Numbered from the stretch's first letter, positions 27,849 through 36,615 are shown. The stretch: DNA of 64,000 nucleotides from Undibacterium pigrum (GCF_003201815.1 NZ_QJKB01000005.1:186001-250000); one strand, 5' to 3'. Program-made: numbers and translations. Notes: a model not told the origin generated them from the letters alone.

Positions 27849-28349
27849 AAACAAAAAATAGAGTGGAGGGAATAAACGACTATTCAGAATCTAGTGCGAG
27901 TGGCTACATCAAGGCCGCTTATTGTCCTTGCTCTGACGAAAAAAAGGAAATTAAATTATAGGTATTTTTGTCCGCGACGAGATGTATGGAAAGACAGATT
28001 TGATCCGGTGCTTATCAGGTTTTAAAAACACAGGTGTGTCGTGCAATGTCGAAAGCCGAGGCCTTGCTTTCATGTATTTACTTAAAAATGTTATGTTGAA
28101 ATCATAAACAGACCTCTACGATTAGAATTTGCCGGTGCGTTGTGTCACGCATCGTGGTGACAGGCGGGAGGATATCTATCTGGCTCAAGAAGGCAGGCAA
28201 GTCCTGCTCTCGTGTATTTTGCGAAAATATGCAGTGTTTGATTTTGCTCATGCAACCTGAGATTAGAATTTACGTGTGGTTTATATACCAGCAATTTTTC
28301 TCTAGCAGGCTACTTAATCCGATTTTATTGAAGAATTCCAGAAATATTT
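27849..28349. other. AT-rich intergenic region, no supported gene
   Basis: About 500 bases of AT-rich DNA. A 78-codon frame at 28142-28378 exists on the plus strand but has no ribosome site, an odd composition and overlaps the following gene, so it is not called. No repeat or strong promoter was recognised. Confidence 0.5.
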
Positions 28350-28703
28350 ATGTCCAGGATATCAATTTCAATTGCTGAACCATGCCACAATATTGATGCT
28401 ATTAAGTTAATAAGAGGCGTGACGGGTATTTCGTTAATATCGATAGAGAAAAGGCTTGCTGCCGGTAAAGCAGGTTTGTTCTATACCGCAGAACTATTTT
28501 TAAATGATCATGTGGAAGTCGATCGAAATATCAGGCTGCTCGTTAATGGACTTGAAAAACTTGGTTTGCCCATCTTCGTTGCTGAGATAGCTTACGACGA
28601 GTCGTGGGAAAATATAGCAAATCTGGATGATGTCAGGATAAGCGCAGACGATCTGATGGCTGAGTTGGATAATGCAAAAGGACAATTTTCATCCTTGGAT
28701 TAG
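28350..28703 (+). CDS. hypothetical protein with ribosomal L7/L12-C-terminal-like segment
   Basis: A 117-residue AT-rich gene. Residues about 14-65 read IDAIKLIRGVTGISLISIEK followed by a 25-residue stretch and LLVNGLEKLGLPIFVAEI, which recalls the beta-alpha-alpha-beta-alpha-beta C-terminal fold of L7/L12 (consensus IKxVRxxTGLxLKEAKxLVE ... LExAGAxVEI). The tail is acidic. No signal or membrane segment. The ribosome site is weak. It lies 87 bases before two exported ClpP-like paralogues, which share its base composition. The fold comparison is by eye and no function is claimed. Confidence 0.5.
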   Translation: MSRISISIAEPCHNIDAIKLIRGVTGISLISIEKRLAAGKAGLFYTAELFLNDHVEVDRNIRLLVNGLEKLGLPIFVAEIAYDESWENIANLDDVRISADDLMAELDNAKGQFSSLD

Positions 28704-28790
28704 AACAAAACAGGATCAAAAAAAATAAGAAAATGAGTCAATAGCTTTGCTTGTGCAGGGTGCATATTGCTACGTACGAAAAAATAATAC

Positions 28791-29426
28791 ATGAAATTTT
28801 TTAATCACATTTTAGGCATATTCGCTGTTTATTCTGGCGTATTCGTCGCACCGAATTGCCTGGCTGAATCCATAGAAAAAAATTTCATTCATACAGGCCC
28901 AATCACGCAAGACAGTTTCAATCATTTTCAGTCTGCGGTGAATGCCGGAAATGTCCCGGGCATAGAATTGCATGATTCAAACGGTGCTTCTGACTGGGCC
29001 CCACTTCTTATCAAACAATATGGTGAATTAATCGTGCGACATCAATTGCCTACCTACGTTAAAGGCAATTGCTCTTCTGCTTGCGCTGCTATTTTTTTAT
29101 TTGGAAAGAAAAAAATCTTTTTAGCCGCGAATGAAGGGGGAAAAACATTTCTTCATTTTCATCCAGTTGCTTATATATTTAATGATGAGACTGACATTAA
29201 CTCTACGCAGGAAATCATTCTTGAAATTTTACGTAATAACCCGGATTCCCCAGACTTAAAAGTCCTGGATTGGATGTACAAAGTAAAAGATCGATTTGGC
29301 GGTGTTTTGGTTTTCAGGGATATCAAAAAAACGGGTGGGCAGATTTTTTTTCAGGAAAAGTATGGCGCTGGCCTCGTCCCTCTTTCGCCTTACACGATAG
29401 ATAAACTTGGCATAACGATAGAATGA
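28791..29426 (+). CDS. exported ClpP/crotonase-fold-like protein, copy 1 (putative active form)
   Basis: A 211-residue protein with a signal peptide (MKFFNHILGIFAVYSGVFVA, cleavage near CLAES). The mature part has GPITQDSFNHFQSAV, a strand with GIELHDSNG, LPTYVKGNC then C94-S95-S96-A97-C98, AAIFLFGKKKIFL, and FLHFHPVAY. The Gly-x-Cys-x-Ser-Ala-Cys motif followed by a hydrophobic helix and a His is what I know from a family of exported ClpP-like putative serine proteases; S96 would be the nucleophile and the His in HFHP a candidate base. It lies 7 bases before its paralogue. The protease activity is inference from the motif. Confidence 0.55.
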   Translation: MKFFNHILGIFAVYSGVFVAPNCLAESIEKNFIHTGPITQDSFNHFQSAVNAGNVPGIELHDSNGASDWAPLLIKQYGELIVRHQLPTYVKGNCSSACAAIFLFGKKKIFLAANEGGKTFLHFHPVAYIFNDETDINSTQEIILEILRNNPDSPDLKVLDWMYKVKDRFGGVLVFRDIKKTGGQIFFQEKYGAGLVPLSPYTIDKLGITIE

Positions 29427-29433
29427 CGAAGAC

Positions 29434-30060
29434 ATGTTTTTAATCAGAATATTGAACATTATTTTTTTAATTGCGCTTGCATTTCAAATTCCTGTGGCGT
29501 TTGCAGATGAAGCCTATGTGATTGACGGCATTCTTGATGATGAAAAAGTCTTGAAAATTGAATCGGAAATTTCGACACTGCCCAATATTAAAACGATAGA
29601 GTTTCGCAATTGTTATGGCATGAAGAGCAAAAACATCAATCAATTGGATAGATTGGTGAACCTGTTTGACGGAATGAAATTGAATACGGCGGTCAAAGGA
29701 GTTTGTGCCAGAGAATGTGCGCTTTTATTTATGCTCGGGAATAACAAGACCTTACTGAAGCCAGATCCTGGCAAGGTGACGGTTGTCGTATTGCATTCTC
29801 TGTTAAGTGATGACAATGAGTTCCTCGTTAATGAGAGTAAAAGAATTTTTGGTTTGATAGAGAAACACAGTGCAGGAAAAATTCCAGCCAGTTTTTTTGA
29901 CAGGCTTTTTGAAGTTGGAGATGATATCGGCGGTATAGCGATTTATCGGGAATCCAGTTCCTCTGATACGAATGCTTTTTTTAGCACTGGAAGAAAGAGC
30001 AAACCTGTTCCAGTGCCTGGTTTTGTTTTGGATAAACTGGATATAAAGAAAGAACAGTGA
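29434..30060 (+). CDS. exported ClpP-like paralogue, copy 2 (putative catalytic Ser lost)
   Basis: A 208-residue protein with signal peptide (IIFLIALAFQIPVAFADEA). It aligns with the gene just upstream: GILDDEKVLKIESEIS, VKGV then C91-A92-R93-E94-C95, ALLFMLGNNKTLLKPDPG, VVVLHSLL, and a closing PGFVLDKLDIK that matches PYTIDKLGIT of copy 1. The two Cys are kept but the putative nucleophile Ser is Arg93, so if copy 1 is a protease this copy should be inactive. The 7-base spacing implies co-translation. A pseudoenzyme partner or regulator of copy 1 is a reasonable guess only. Confidence 0.55.
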   Translation: MFLIRILNIIFLIALAFQIPVAFADEAYVIDGILDDEKVLKIESEISTLPNIKTIEFRNCYGMKSKNINQLDRLVNLFDGMKLNTAVKGVCARECALLFMLGNNKTLLKPDPGKVTVVVLHSLLSDDNEFLVNESKRIFGLIEKHSAGKIPASFFDRLFEVGDDIGGIAIYRESSSSDTNAFFSTGRKSKPVPVPGFVLDKLDIKKEQ

Positions 30061-30391
30061 TCAGGCTTCATTAGTCAGACAGTGCATTGCTTCAGTTCAA
30101 AAACCATGACTTGGTTCATGGCAAGCCATTGTTGAGCAATGTCGCTCTGGCACAAAGCTGCCATCCAAAGCCAGTATTACCCACTAGTGACCCTTAAGAT
30201 GGCAATCGCGAATACCCTGTCGGGAGAGGCAGGCAGTCGCTAAGATTCAGATTTTTGCCCAAAAGACAATTTTGTAAACTCTTGCGGTTTTGCCCACACC
30301 TCATGGAATTGCATGACTTTTGCGCAGAGATGTCAGGAATTGAGTATTTTCGTGACGCATATCAAGTATTCAAATCTGCTTATTTCTCAGT
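30061..30391. other. intergenic region before the molybdate operon
   Basis: About 330 bases without a supported gene. A frame running from 30255 into modA exists, but the N-terminus it would add does not look like a ModA signal peptide. Short imperfect hairpins occur around 30105-30140. The modABC-modE promoter must lie at the right end, next to the ModE site. Confidence 0.5.
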
Positions 30392-30416
30392 CGCTATATA
30401 TAAGTGTATATTACGC
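30392..30416 (+). promoter_or_regulatory. ModE operator upstream of modA
   Basis: A 25-base imperfect palindrome with half-sites CGCTATATA (30392-30400) and TATATTACGC, spaced by TAAGTG. It matches the E. coli ModE pattern CGnTATATA-N6/7-TATATAACG-like. It lies 33 bases before the modA ATG, a repressing position, and the operon itself encodes ModE, so molybdate-dependent autorepression is expected. Confidence 0.8.
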
Positions 30417-30449
30417 TTCTTGTTCGACACTTATTCTTCTGGATACCTC

Positions 30450-31208
30450 ATGCAAATCAAGACCATGGGCAAACTCATTGCCAGCATTGCTTTCTGCACA
30501 ATTTCTGCTGCCAGCCTTGCCGCAGAAGTCACAGTCTCTGCCGCTGCCAGCCTGACCAATGCCTTCAAGGAAATCGCACAAAATTATCAGTCGCAATATC
30601 CTGAAGCCAAGGTCTCGCTGAACTTTGGTGCGTCCGGTGCGCTCTTGCAACAAATTGCCAAAGGCGCACCGGTTGATGTGTTTGCCTCGGCAGATCAGGA
30701 GAGCATGGATGAAGCGCAAAAGCAGGGACTGGTGATTCCTGCCGACCGCCGTGATTTCGTTAAAAATACCCTGGTGCTGATTGCGCCCGTAGACAGTACC
30801 TTGTCCATCAAGCGCCTGGAAGACCTGAACCAGGCTGGCGTCAAGCGTATTGCCATTGGCAACCCAGCCAGCGTGCCAGTCGGGCGCTATACCCAGCATG
30901 CGCTGACGGCTGCAAAACTCTGGCCTGCGCTGGAAGCCAAGGCCATCTATACCCAGAACGTGCGCCAGTCGCTGGACTATGTTGCCCGTGGCGAAGTCGA
31001 GAGTGGTTTTGTCTATGCCACAGATGCTGCCATCATGAAGGACAAGGTCAAAGTGGTCATGGATGTAGCGCTGGATATGCCTGTCACTTATCCTGTTGCT
31101 AAAATCAAGGCCAGCAGCAATGCTGAAGAAGCCAAACGCTTTATCGCCTTTTTGTTCTTGCCGCAAAGTCAGGCTATCCTGACGAAATACGGTTTTCAGA
31201 AGCCGTAA
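30450..31208 (+). CDS. modA: periplasmic molybdate-binding protein
   Basis: A 252-residue solute-binding protein of the molybdate ABC transporter. The start at 30450 gives a signal peptide (MGKLIASIAFCTISAASLAA); a second ATG five codons on is also possible. The mature protein shows EVTVSAAASLTNAFKEIA, LNFGASGALLQQIAKGAPVD, VFASADQESMD, GNPASVPVGRYTQ and VESGFVYATDAAI, all diagnostic for ModA, where conserved Ser/Tyr residues hold the oxyanion. First gene of modABC-modE; 15 bases separate it from modB. Confidence 0.94.
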   Translation: MQIKTMGKLIASIAFCTISAASLAAEVTVSAAASLTNAFKEIAQNYQSQYPEAKVSLNFGASGALLQQIAKGAPVDVFASADQESMDEAQKQGLVIPADRRDFVKNTLVLIAPVDSTLSIKRLEDLNQAGVKRIAIGNPASVPVGRYTQHALTAAKLWPALEAKAIYTQNVRQSLDYVARGEVESGFVYATDAAIMKDKVKVVMDVALDMPVTYPVAKIKASSNAEEAKRFIAFLFLPQSQAILTKYGFQKP

Positions 31209-31223
31209 AAAATAAGGTTATAG

Positions 31224-31898
31224 ATGAATCCAGCATGGACAGCCCTGCTATTGTCATTGAAAGTCGCGGGCTGGGCCACGCTGCTGAATTTGATTTTTGG
31301 CATAGGCGTGGGGTATCTGCTGGCACGCAAACGCTTTCCTGGCCGTGACCTGCTCGATACCATACTGACCCTGCCCATGGTCATGCCACCGACGGTACTT
31401 GGTTATTACCTGCTGGTCTTGCTGGGGCGGCGTAGCGCGCTGGGTGCATGGCTGCAAGATCATTTTGGTTTCAGTTTCATTTTTACCTGGCAGGGCGCTG
31501 TCATTGCCGCAGCCATCGTTGCTTTCCCGCTGGTATTCAAACCGGCAAGGGCTGCCTTTGAAGCGGTAGATGGACAACTGGAGCAGGCCGCCAGAGTATT
31601 GGGTACTCCTGAAATGGCAATCTTTTTCCGCGTGACTTTGCCACTGGCATGGCGCGGCATACTGGCGGGCGTCTTGCTGGCCTTTGCCCGCGCCCTCGGT
31701 GAGTTTGGTGCAACCCTGATGGTGGCGGGCAGCATACCCGGCAAGACTCAGACTTTGTCGATTGCGGTTTATGAAGCAGTGCAGGCCGGGCAGGACGATG
31801 TTGCCAATACCCTGGTCTTGCTGACCTCGGCAGTCTGTATTGCAGTCTTGCTGCTGGCGGGCAAGCTGGCACCTGGCCGCATCGCCAACCGCATGTGA
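31224..31898 (+). CDS. modB: molybdate ABC transporter permease
   Basis: A 224-residue inner-membrane permease with about five helices. It has the N-terminal ALLLSLKVAGWATLLNLIFG, TLPMVMPPTVLGYYLLVLLG and the ABC-contact loop EAVDGQLEQAARVLGTPE then LPLAWRGILAGVLLAFARAL GEFGATLM (the EAA-type motif region). Length is normal for ModB. It pairs with ModC, 6 bases downstream. Confidence 0.95.
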   Translation: MNPAWTALLLSLKVAGWATLLNLIFGIGVGYLLARKRFPGRDLLDTILTLPMVMPPTVLGYYLLVLLGRRSALGAWLQDHFGFSFIFTWQGAVIAAAIVAFPLVFKPARAAFEAVDGQLEQAARVLGTPEMAIFFRVTLPLAWRGILAGVLLAFARALGEFGATLMVAGSIPGKTQTLSIAVYEAVQAGQDDVANTLVLLTSAVCIAVLLLAGKLAPGRIANRM

Positions 31899-31904
31899 AA
31901 GGAC

Positions 31905-32591
31905 ATGATGCAATTTGACCTGCACATACACAAGCGCCTGCAATCTGGCCAGCGCAGTTTTGAACTTGATGTCGTGGTTCGCAGCGACAGCCAGCGTCTC
32001 GTCATACTCGGGCCGTCCGGTGCAGGCAAGAGCCTGGTGCTCAAAGCCATTGCCGGTTTGATGACACCCGATACTGGTTATATCCATGTGGCGGGTAATA
32101 CCCTGTTCGACCAGACAGCTCGCATCAACCTGCCGCCACAGCGTCGGCAACTGGCTTATCTGTTCCAGGACTATGCCCTGTTCCCGCATCTGAACGTTGC
32201 ACAGAATATTGCCTTTGGTCTCAGTCAGGGCTGGCGCAACCCATCTGCCAAAGTGCAGGATGAAAAAGTAGACTACTGGCTGGAAGCCCTGCAGATAAAA
32301 GCCCTGGCCAGGCAAATGCCACATGAATTATCAGGCGGACAAAAACAGAGGACAGCCCTGGCCCGCGCCCTGATCGCCGAGCCGCGTGCACTTTTGCTTG
32401 ATGAGCCTTTCGCTGCCCTCGACCAGCCCCTGCGCATCAGTATGCGAAAGGAGCTGGACACGCTGCAAAGGCAGTTGAATATCCCAATGATACTCATCAC
32501 CCATGATGCAGAAGATGCCCAGGTGTTTGGTGAGCAGGTATTGAATTTGCAGGATGGCAAACTCGTTGATAGCACAATATATGCTGCATGA
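31905..32591 (+). CDS. modC: molybdate ABC transporter ATP-binding protein, short form without TOBE domain
   Basis: A 228-residue ATPase energising molybdate uptake. Walker A GPSGAGKSLVLKAIAG, Q-loop YLFQDYALFPHLNV, signature LSGGQKQRTALARAL, Walker B ALLLDEPFAALD and the switch His in LITHDAED are intact. ModC proteins are usually about 350 residues because of a C-terminal molybdate-binding TOBE domain; here the protein ends right after the nucleotide domain. AAAGGA precedes two possible ATG starts (31905 and 31908). The TOBE domains of this locus are in ModE. Confidence 0.92.
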   Translation: MMQFDLHIHKRLQSGQRSFELDVVVRSDSQRLVILGPSGAGKSLVLKAIAGLMTPDTGYIHVAGNTLFDQTARINLPPQRRQLAYLFQDYALFPHLNVAQNIAFGLSQGWRNPSAKVQDEKVDYWLEALQIKALARQMPHELSGGQKQRTALARALIAEPRALLLDEPFAALDQPLRISMRKELDTLQRQLNIPMILITHDAEDAQVFGEQVLNLQDGKLVDSTIYAA

Positions 32592-32613
32592 CAGCCAAAA
32601 AGGGCATTAACAG

Positions 32614-33426
32614 ATGAATGCAAAGAATAAAGAAATTACCCTGCAGGGCTCAGTCTGGATGACAGTCGACGGAGAAAACCTAGGCGGGCAAAGTCGCATC
32701 GCCCTGCTGGCCCAGCTTGCCGAGAGCGGCTCTATCACCCAGGCCGCCAAGGCAGTCAAAATGAGTTATAAAGCTGCCTGGGATGCCATCGACACCATGA
32801 ATAATCTCGCAGGTGAACCCCTGGTGGAACGCCTGACAGGTGGCAAGGGCGGCGGTGGTACAAGACTGACGAAGCGCGGCGAACAACTAGTCAATAATTT
32901 CAGGATCATAGAACAGGAACACCGCGACTTCATCGCCCAGCTAGACCGGCAGGCCGTGGGCATTGCCGACGACTTTTTACTCATCAGGAAAATGAATATG
33001 AAAACCAGCGCACGCAACCAGTTCCTCGGCAAAGTCAGCCAGGTCAAACCCGGTGCCATCAATGATGAAATTGAACTTGAAATAGCCGGCGGCCAAAAGA
33101 TTGTCGCCATCATTACGCATGAAAGCACGCAGGAACTGGGTTTGCAAATCGGGGCAGAAGCCTTTGCGTTGATCAAAGCGTCTTCCATCATACTCATGGA
33201 AGAAGACCGCAAAGCCAGGCTCTCCGCCCGCAACCAGCTCACAGGCAACATCAGCCGAATTCTGCCAGGCGCAGTCAATACCGAAGTGGTGGTCGAATTG
33301 GCAGGTGGCGCGACTCTGGCTGCCATCATCACCAATGAAAGTGCGACCAGCATGGGCCTCGTCGTAGGCGGCACGGTGACAGGTTTGTTCAAGGCTTCGA
33401 GCGTGATTTTGGGCGTGGCGGGTTGA
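32614..33426 (+). CDS. modE: molybdate-responsive regulator ModE (HTH plus two TOBE domains)
   Basis: A 270-residue transcription factor. The N-terminal LysR-like winged helix has ALLAQLAESGSITQAAKAVK and MSYKAAWDAIDTMNNLAGEP then GGKGGGGTRLTKRG. The C-terminal half has two TOBE/molbindin repeats starting SARNQFLGKVSQVKPGAIND and SARNQLTGNISRILPGAVNT, which bind molybdate. It dimerises and, when loaded, binds the palindrome before modA. Being the last gene of the operon it is autoregulated. Unlike E. coli, where modE is divergent from modABC, here it is distal in the same transcript. Confidence 0.95.
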   Translation: MNAKNKEITLQGSVWMTVDGENLGGQSRIALLAQLAESGSITQAAKAVKMSYKAAWDAIDTMNNLAGEPLVERLTGGKGGGGTRLTKRGEQLVNNFRIIEQEHRDFIAQLDRQAVGIADDFLLIRKMNMKTSARNQFLGKVSQVKPGAINDEIELEIAGGQKIVAIITHESTQELGLQIGAEAFALIKASSIILMEEDRKARLSARNQLTGNISRILPGAVNTEVVVELAGGATLAAIITNESATSMGLVVGGTVTGLFKASSVILGVAG

Positions 33427-33449
33427 TTGCTGGCTGATTTTCAGTGCGA

Positions 33450-33471
33450 GAGGTGCCAGACCTGGCACCTC
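33450..33471. terminator. hairpin between convergent modE and an exported-protein gene
   Basis: Perfect inverted repeat GAGGTGCCAG / CTGGCACCTC with a 2-base loop. There is no good T-run on either side, so it may be a weak bidirectional terminator or mRNA 3' stabiliser. Confidence 0.55.
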
Positions 33472-33474
33472 ACT

Positions 33475-34215
33475 TCAACGAATAGCACGGGATTGTGTGG
33501 TCCGGATAATTTTTCCAGAATACGCGTTGACCAGTATGGATTCCATCTGTGTACTGTAGCCGTTGTCCGATAATATCTTGGTATATCTCCAAGCGAGAGT
33601 ATCAAGTTCTTTATCGTATTCGAGCCTGACAGTCATGTTTTTCTCGAACATGCTTTTCTTGATGAGGACCTCATTTTCATTGTACTCGAGCTTGTAAGCC
33701 ATGTTTTTTTCATGAAACCCTTTTTTGGCGATGACGCCCATTAATTCTTTGAAAGAATGAAATACTTGTTTTTCTGTTGAGTTGGCATAAGCGGGCAGAT
33801 TAATTTCTTCTATTATACTTGCGTCTGATCTGAGTGAAATTTCAACAGGAAAAATGACTTTGGGTGTACCAGGCAGTTCAAAATCGAATTGCAATATATA
33901 GGCTGGAATTTCCCATTGATAGTCCTTGGAGTCTGGTTCTTTTTTACGTAACTCTTTTGCGTTTATCACCTGGCCACCTGCAAATTTCAAATGTGCATAT
34001 TGCGCTTCGCCCAGGCGTTTTTTCAGGTGCTGAATAAGTTTTGCGGCTACAGGCTGTGGGATATCTGCCAGCGATTTTGGTTCTTTCGGTTCGTATTTTC
34101 CGAAATAAACACTACCATGTCCACCCGACTCAGGAACAATCTCTGCAAATGCAGGGCAAGTTAGCTGCATCAAAACAGCGAAGAAAAGTAAGCGAGCTAT
34201 GTGAATATGCTGCAT
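33475..34215 (-). CDS. exported protein of unknown function
   Basis: A 246-residue protein with a signal peptide (IARLLFFAVLMQLTCPAFA, cleavage before EIVPE). The mature part is rich in Lys and Glu and in beta strands, with YILQFDFELPGTPKVIFPVE and a repeated pair of strands (AYKLEYNENEVLIKKSMFEK and TVRLEYDKELDTLAWRYTKI). I do not recognise the family. It converges on modE and lies 74 bases downstream of the NHL/M23 gene on the same strand, so they could share a transcript. The ribosome site is weak. Confidence 0.65.
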   Translation of the reverse strand: MQHIHIARLLFFAVLMQLTCPAFAEIVPESGGHGSVYFGKYEPKEPKSLADIPQPVAAKLIQHLKKRLGEAQYAHLKFAGGQVINAKELRKKEPDSKDYQWEIPAYILQFDFELPGTPKVIFPVEISLRSDASIIEEINLPAYANSTEKQVFHSFKELMGVIAKKGFHEKNMAYKLEYNENEVLIKKSMFEKNMTVRLEYDKELDTLAWRYTKILSDNGYSTQMESILVNAYSGKIIRTTQSRAIR

Positions 34216-34289
34216 CGTGAAGAATTGGTAATATCTTTAATGTGGTAGGTAATTGTTCAGCGCTTAGTTACTGTGTGCTTACAAAAGCA

Positions 34290-36464
34290 TTACTCCACCG
34301 TAAATCTCAAATCACGATTATCCTTCGCCACATTCCCCGCAAAGTCCGCCGCATGGATACGCAAGACATAATTGCCAGGCGCCAGCTTGCTGACATCCCA
34401 GCTGCCTTTTTTAGCAATGCCATCCTTGACCGAATTGCTGGCCATGTACAAAAAGCGGGTTTTCTTTGCGCCATGCACCGTGATGCCGCTTTCTTCTGCA
34501 TACAATAATTTGACCATTTCACGGTCAGGTGGCAGGGCATTGAATTCCATGGTCATACGCGGGCTTTCATAGCCGGGCACGGGGCTGCCGTCGGTGTACA
34601 AGAGTTGATAACCCAATTGGTACAAGCCCAGACGACGGCGCTTGGCGTTGCCGTCTACCTGGTCATAGGTATCAACGACGATGCCATAATCCTTGACCTG
34701 GCTAGACAGGAGCAGTCGGCCTTGCTGTTTGTCCTTGATCTCTTTACCGCTGCCATCAACGATAGTGATGTCTTCTATCTCAGGTGCGACGGTATCTACC
34801 AGGCCGGGGAAGTTCAGTTGCAGCGGATTGATTTTGAGGCCCGCGTGATTATGTTCCAGATGCACATGGAACATGCGGTTGATACTGCCCAGTGCGTCGC
34901 CAGTCTTGAAGCGGGTGCCGCGCCTGACACGCACTGCATAGGCTTTGCCTTCTGCATTAGTCTGTAGCTGAAATTTATCGTCATCAATCAGCACATCTTT
35001 GGCAGTGCGCCCTACCTTCATGTGAATGTAAGCCATGCTGTCTAGCTTGATGCCTTCGCTGAGACCAGAGTAGCCCCAGCTACTGCTGGTGCCGCGCACT
35101 TTTTCGCTGGCGATGGCATACACGGTTGTGCCCATGTTTGCCTGCACATCAAGTCCTCCATGGAAGTGATCACGGCTTTCGCCATCATAGTTGCCACGTA
35201 CTTCACCCATGGTGCCGACGACTTCATGCGGTGATTTTTGTGGCTTGATGGGCCATGGGTAGGATTTGATCTCGTCATCAAGACGGGTATTTTTTATTTC
35301 CTGCATAGTGGCTGGCGCTGCCGGTTTTTGTCCGGCCATGCTGTCAGGCATGCCTTTGCTATGCAGGCTCACCAATTGCAGGCGGGCGGAATCGCTGACC
35401 AGCAGGCCACCTTTGCCATTCAGCGCTATGCCAGTCGGCTGCAAGAAGCGTATGGCCTTTTCATCCCCAGCTTCAAAATTGATACCCACACCAGTCACGC
35501 CACGCATTTCACCTGTGGGAGAAATCTGTATGATGCGCCCCTTGCCGCCTTCGCCCACGTACAGATGATCGTCGTATGTCGAAATGATGCTCAAAGGGCG
35601 GCGCATCAGGGGCTTGTCTTCATCATCCAGTGCACGGGCCAGGGTGGTAACTAACCCATCCTTGCTCAGCCTGCGTATGGCGTCATTTTTGCTGTCGGTG
35701 ATGAGGATGTCGCCCTTGCTATTGATTGCCAGCCCTGTAGGCGTATCAAACAGCGCAGCGGCCGCCTCGCCATCCAGATAGCCAGAGCCATTGCCTCCGG
35801 CGAGTGTGCTGACCTGGCCATCCGGGCTGATCTTGCGTATGCGGTCATTATAGGTATCGGCCACATAAATATTGCCAGCCGCATCCACGGCTATACCAAC
35901 CGGGCCATTGAATTGTGCCTCAGCACCTGTACCATCACGATGGCCGGGTTCGCCATTGCCTGCCAATGTCGTCACCATGCCTTCAGGGCTGATACTGCGT
36001 ATCGCGTGATTGCCTGTATCCGCCACCAGCAAATTACCCTTGCCATCCAGCGCAATGCCAGACGGCGTATTGAAAGCTGCCAGATCAGCCTTGCCATCGG
36101 CAAAGCCTTCTACAGAACCAGCATAGGGCGCAACTGCACCATCAACGCCGATCTTCAAAATCTGGTTATGTTCACCCGCATCACTGACAAAAATAGTGCC
36201 TTGTTTGTCTATAGCGACCGCATAAGGGTCAGAGAAATAACTGCTGTCGACATCGGGTACACCTGCGTGCACGTCCAGTTCGGCTTGCCAGTCAAAGGAA
36301 GTCGGAGCAGGTTTGTTGATCACGCCCACTTTCGCCAGCAGGTCTTCAGGCGCAATATTGCTGCTGCTTTTGCTCAAATAGCGTGCCAGTCCCAGGACGA
36401 TGGCGATCAATGCGATAACAAACAGCAGTCGTATAAAAATGGTCCTGAGCATGGGGCTAATCAT
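34290..36464 (-). CDS. NHL-repeat / M23 metallopeptidase fusion protein
   Basis: A 724-residue membrane-anchored or exported protein. The ATG at 36464 gives an N-terminal hydrophobic helix (IFIRLLFVIALIAIVLGLAR). Residues about 80-370 contain NHL beta-propeller repeats: GTIFVSDAGEHNQILKI, GNLLVADTGNHAIRSISPEG, GNIYVADTYNDRIRKISPDG, GDILITDSKNDAIRRLSKDG. A LytM/M23 peptidase-like domain follows at about 400-545 with HFHGGLDV (H435, D439) and HVHLEH (H533, H535), which fit the HxxxD and HxH zinc sites. A C-terminal beta domain ends with YVLRIHAADFAGN. It may bind envelope ligands through the propeller and cut or sense peptidoglycan (inference). Ligands of M23 look complete. Confidence 0.8.
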   Translation of the reverse strand: MISPMLRTIFIRLLFVIALIAIVLGLARYLSKSSSNIAPEDLLAKVGVINKPAPTSFDWQAELDVHAGVPDVDSSYFSDPYAVAIDKQGTIFVSDAGEHNQILKIGVDGAVAPYAGSVEGFADGKADLAAFNTPSGIALDGKGNLLVADTGNHAIRSISPEGMVTTLAGNGEPGHRDGTGAEAQFNGPVGIAVDAAGNIYVADTYNDRIRKISPDGQVSTLAGGNGSGYLDGEAAAALFDTPTGLAINSKGDILITDSKNDAIRRLSKDGLVTTLARALDDEDKPLMRRPLSIISTYDDHLYVGEGGKGRIIQISPTGEMRGVTGVGINFEAGDEKAIRFLQPTGIALNGKGGLLVSDSARLQLVSLHSKGMPDSMAGQKPAAPATMQEIKNTRLDDEIKSYPWPIKPQKSPHEVVGTMGEVRGNYDGESRDHFHGGLDVQANMGTTVYAIASEKVRGTSSSWGYSGLSEGIKLDSMAYIHMKVGRTAKDVLIDDDKFQLQTNAEGKAYAVRVRRGTRFKTGDALGSINRMFHVHLEHNHAGLKINPLQLNFPGLVDTVAPEIEDITIVDGSGKEIKDKQQGRLLLSSQVKDYGIVVDTYDQVDGNAKRRRLGLYQLGYQLLYTDGSPVPGYESPRMTMEFNALPPDREMVKLLYAEESGITVHGAKKTRFLYMASNSVKDGIAKKGSWDVSKLAPGNYVLRIHAADFAGNVAKDNRDLRFTVE

Positions 36465-36615
36465 TGGATTACGGCACAAGTCGTGCAGCTTAGCCCAAAT
36501 ACCTGACTCTTGCCATCAGCTATATTGCAGCCCTGCGCAGAAATTTCATAAATGGATTAGCATCTGGTTTCTGCGCCTCAAGGCTGCCTTTAGATCAACC
36601 CAGGAAGGAAACACC

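Noticed and set aside
28142..28378. 78-codon plus-strand ORF before the L7/L12-like gene
   Set aside because: No ribosome site, odd residue use, and it overlaps the start of a better supported gene.
30255..30449. Longer N-terminus for ModA from an upstream start at 30255
   Set aside because: It would put 65 residues before the signal peptide and would translate across the ModE operator.
31254..32324. Open frame of 356 codons opposite modB and modC
   Set aside because: Crosses two well supported genes and has no domain.
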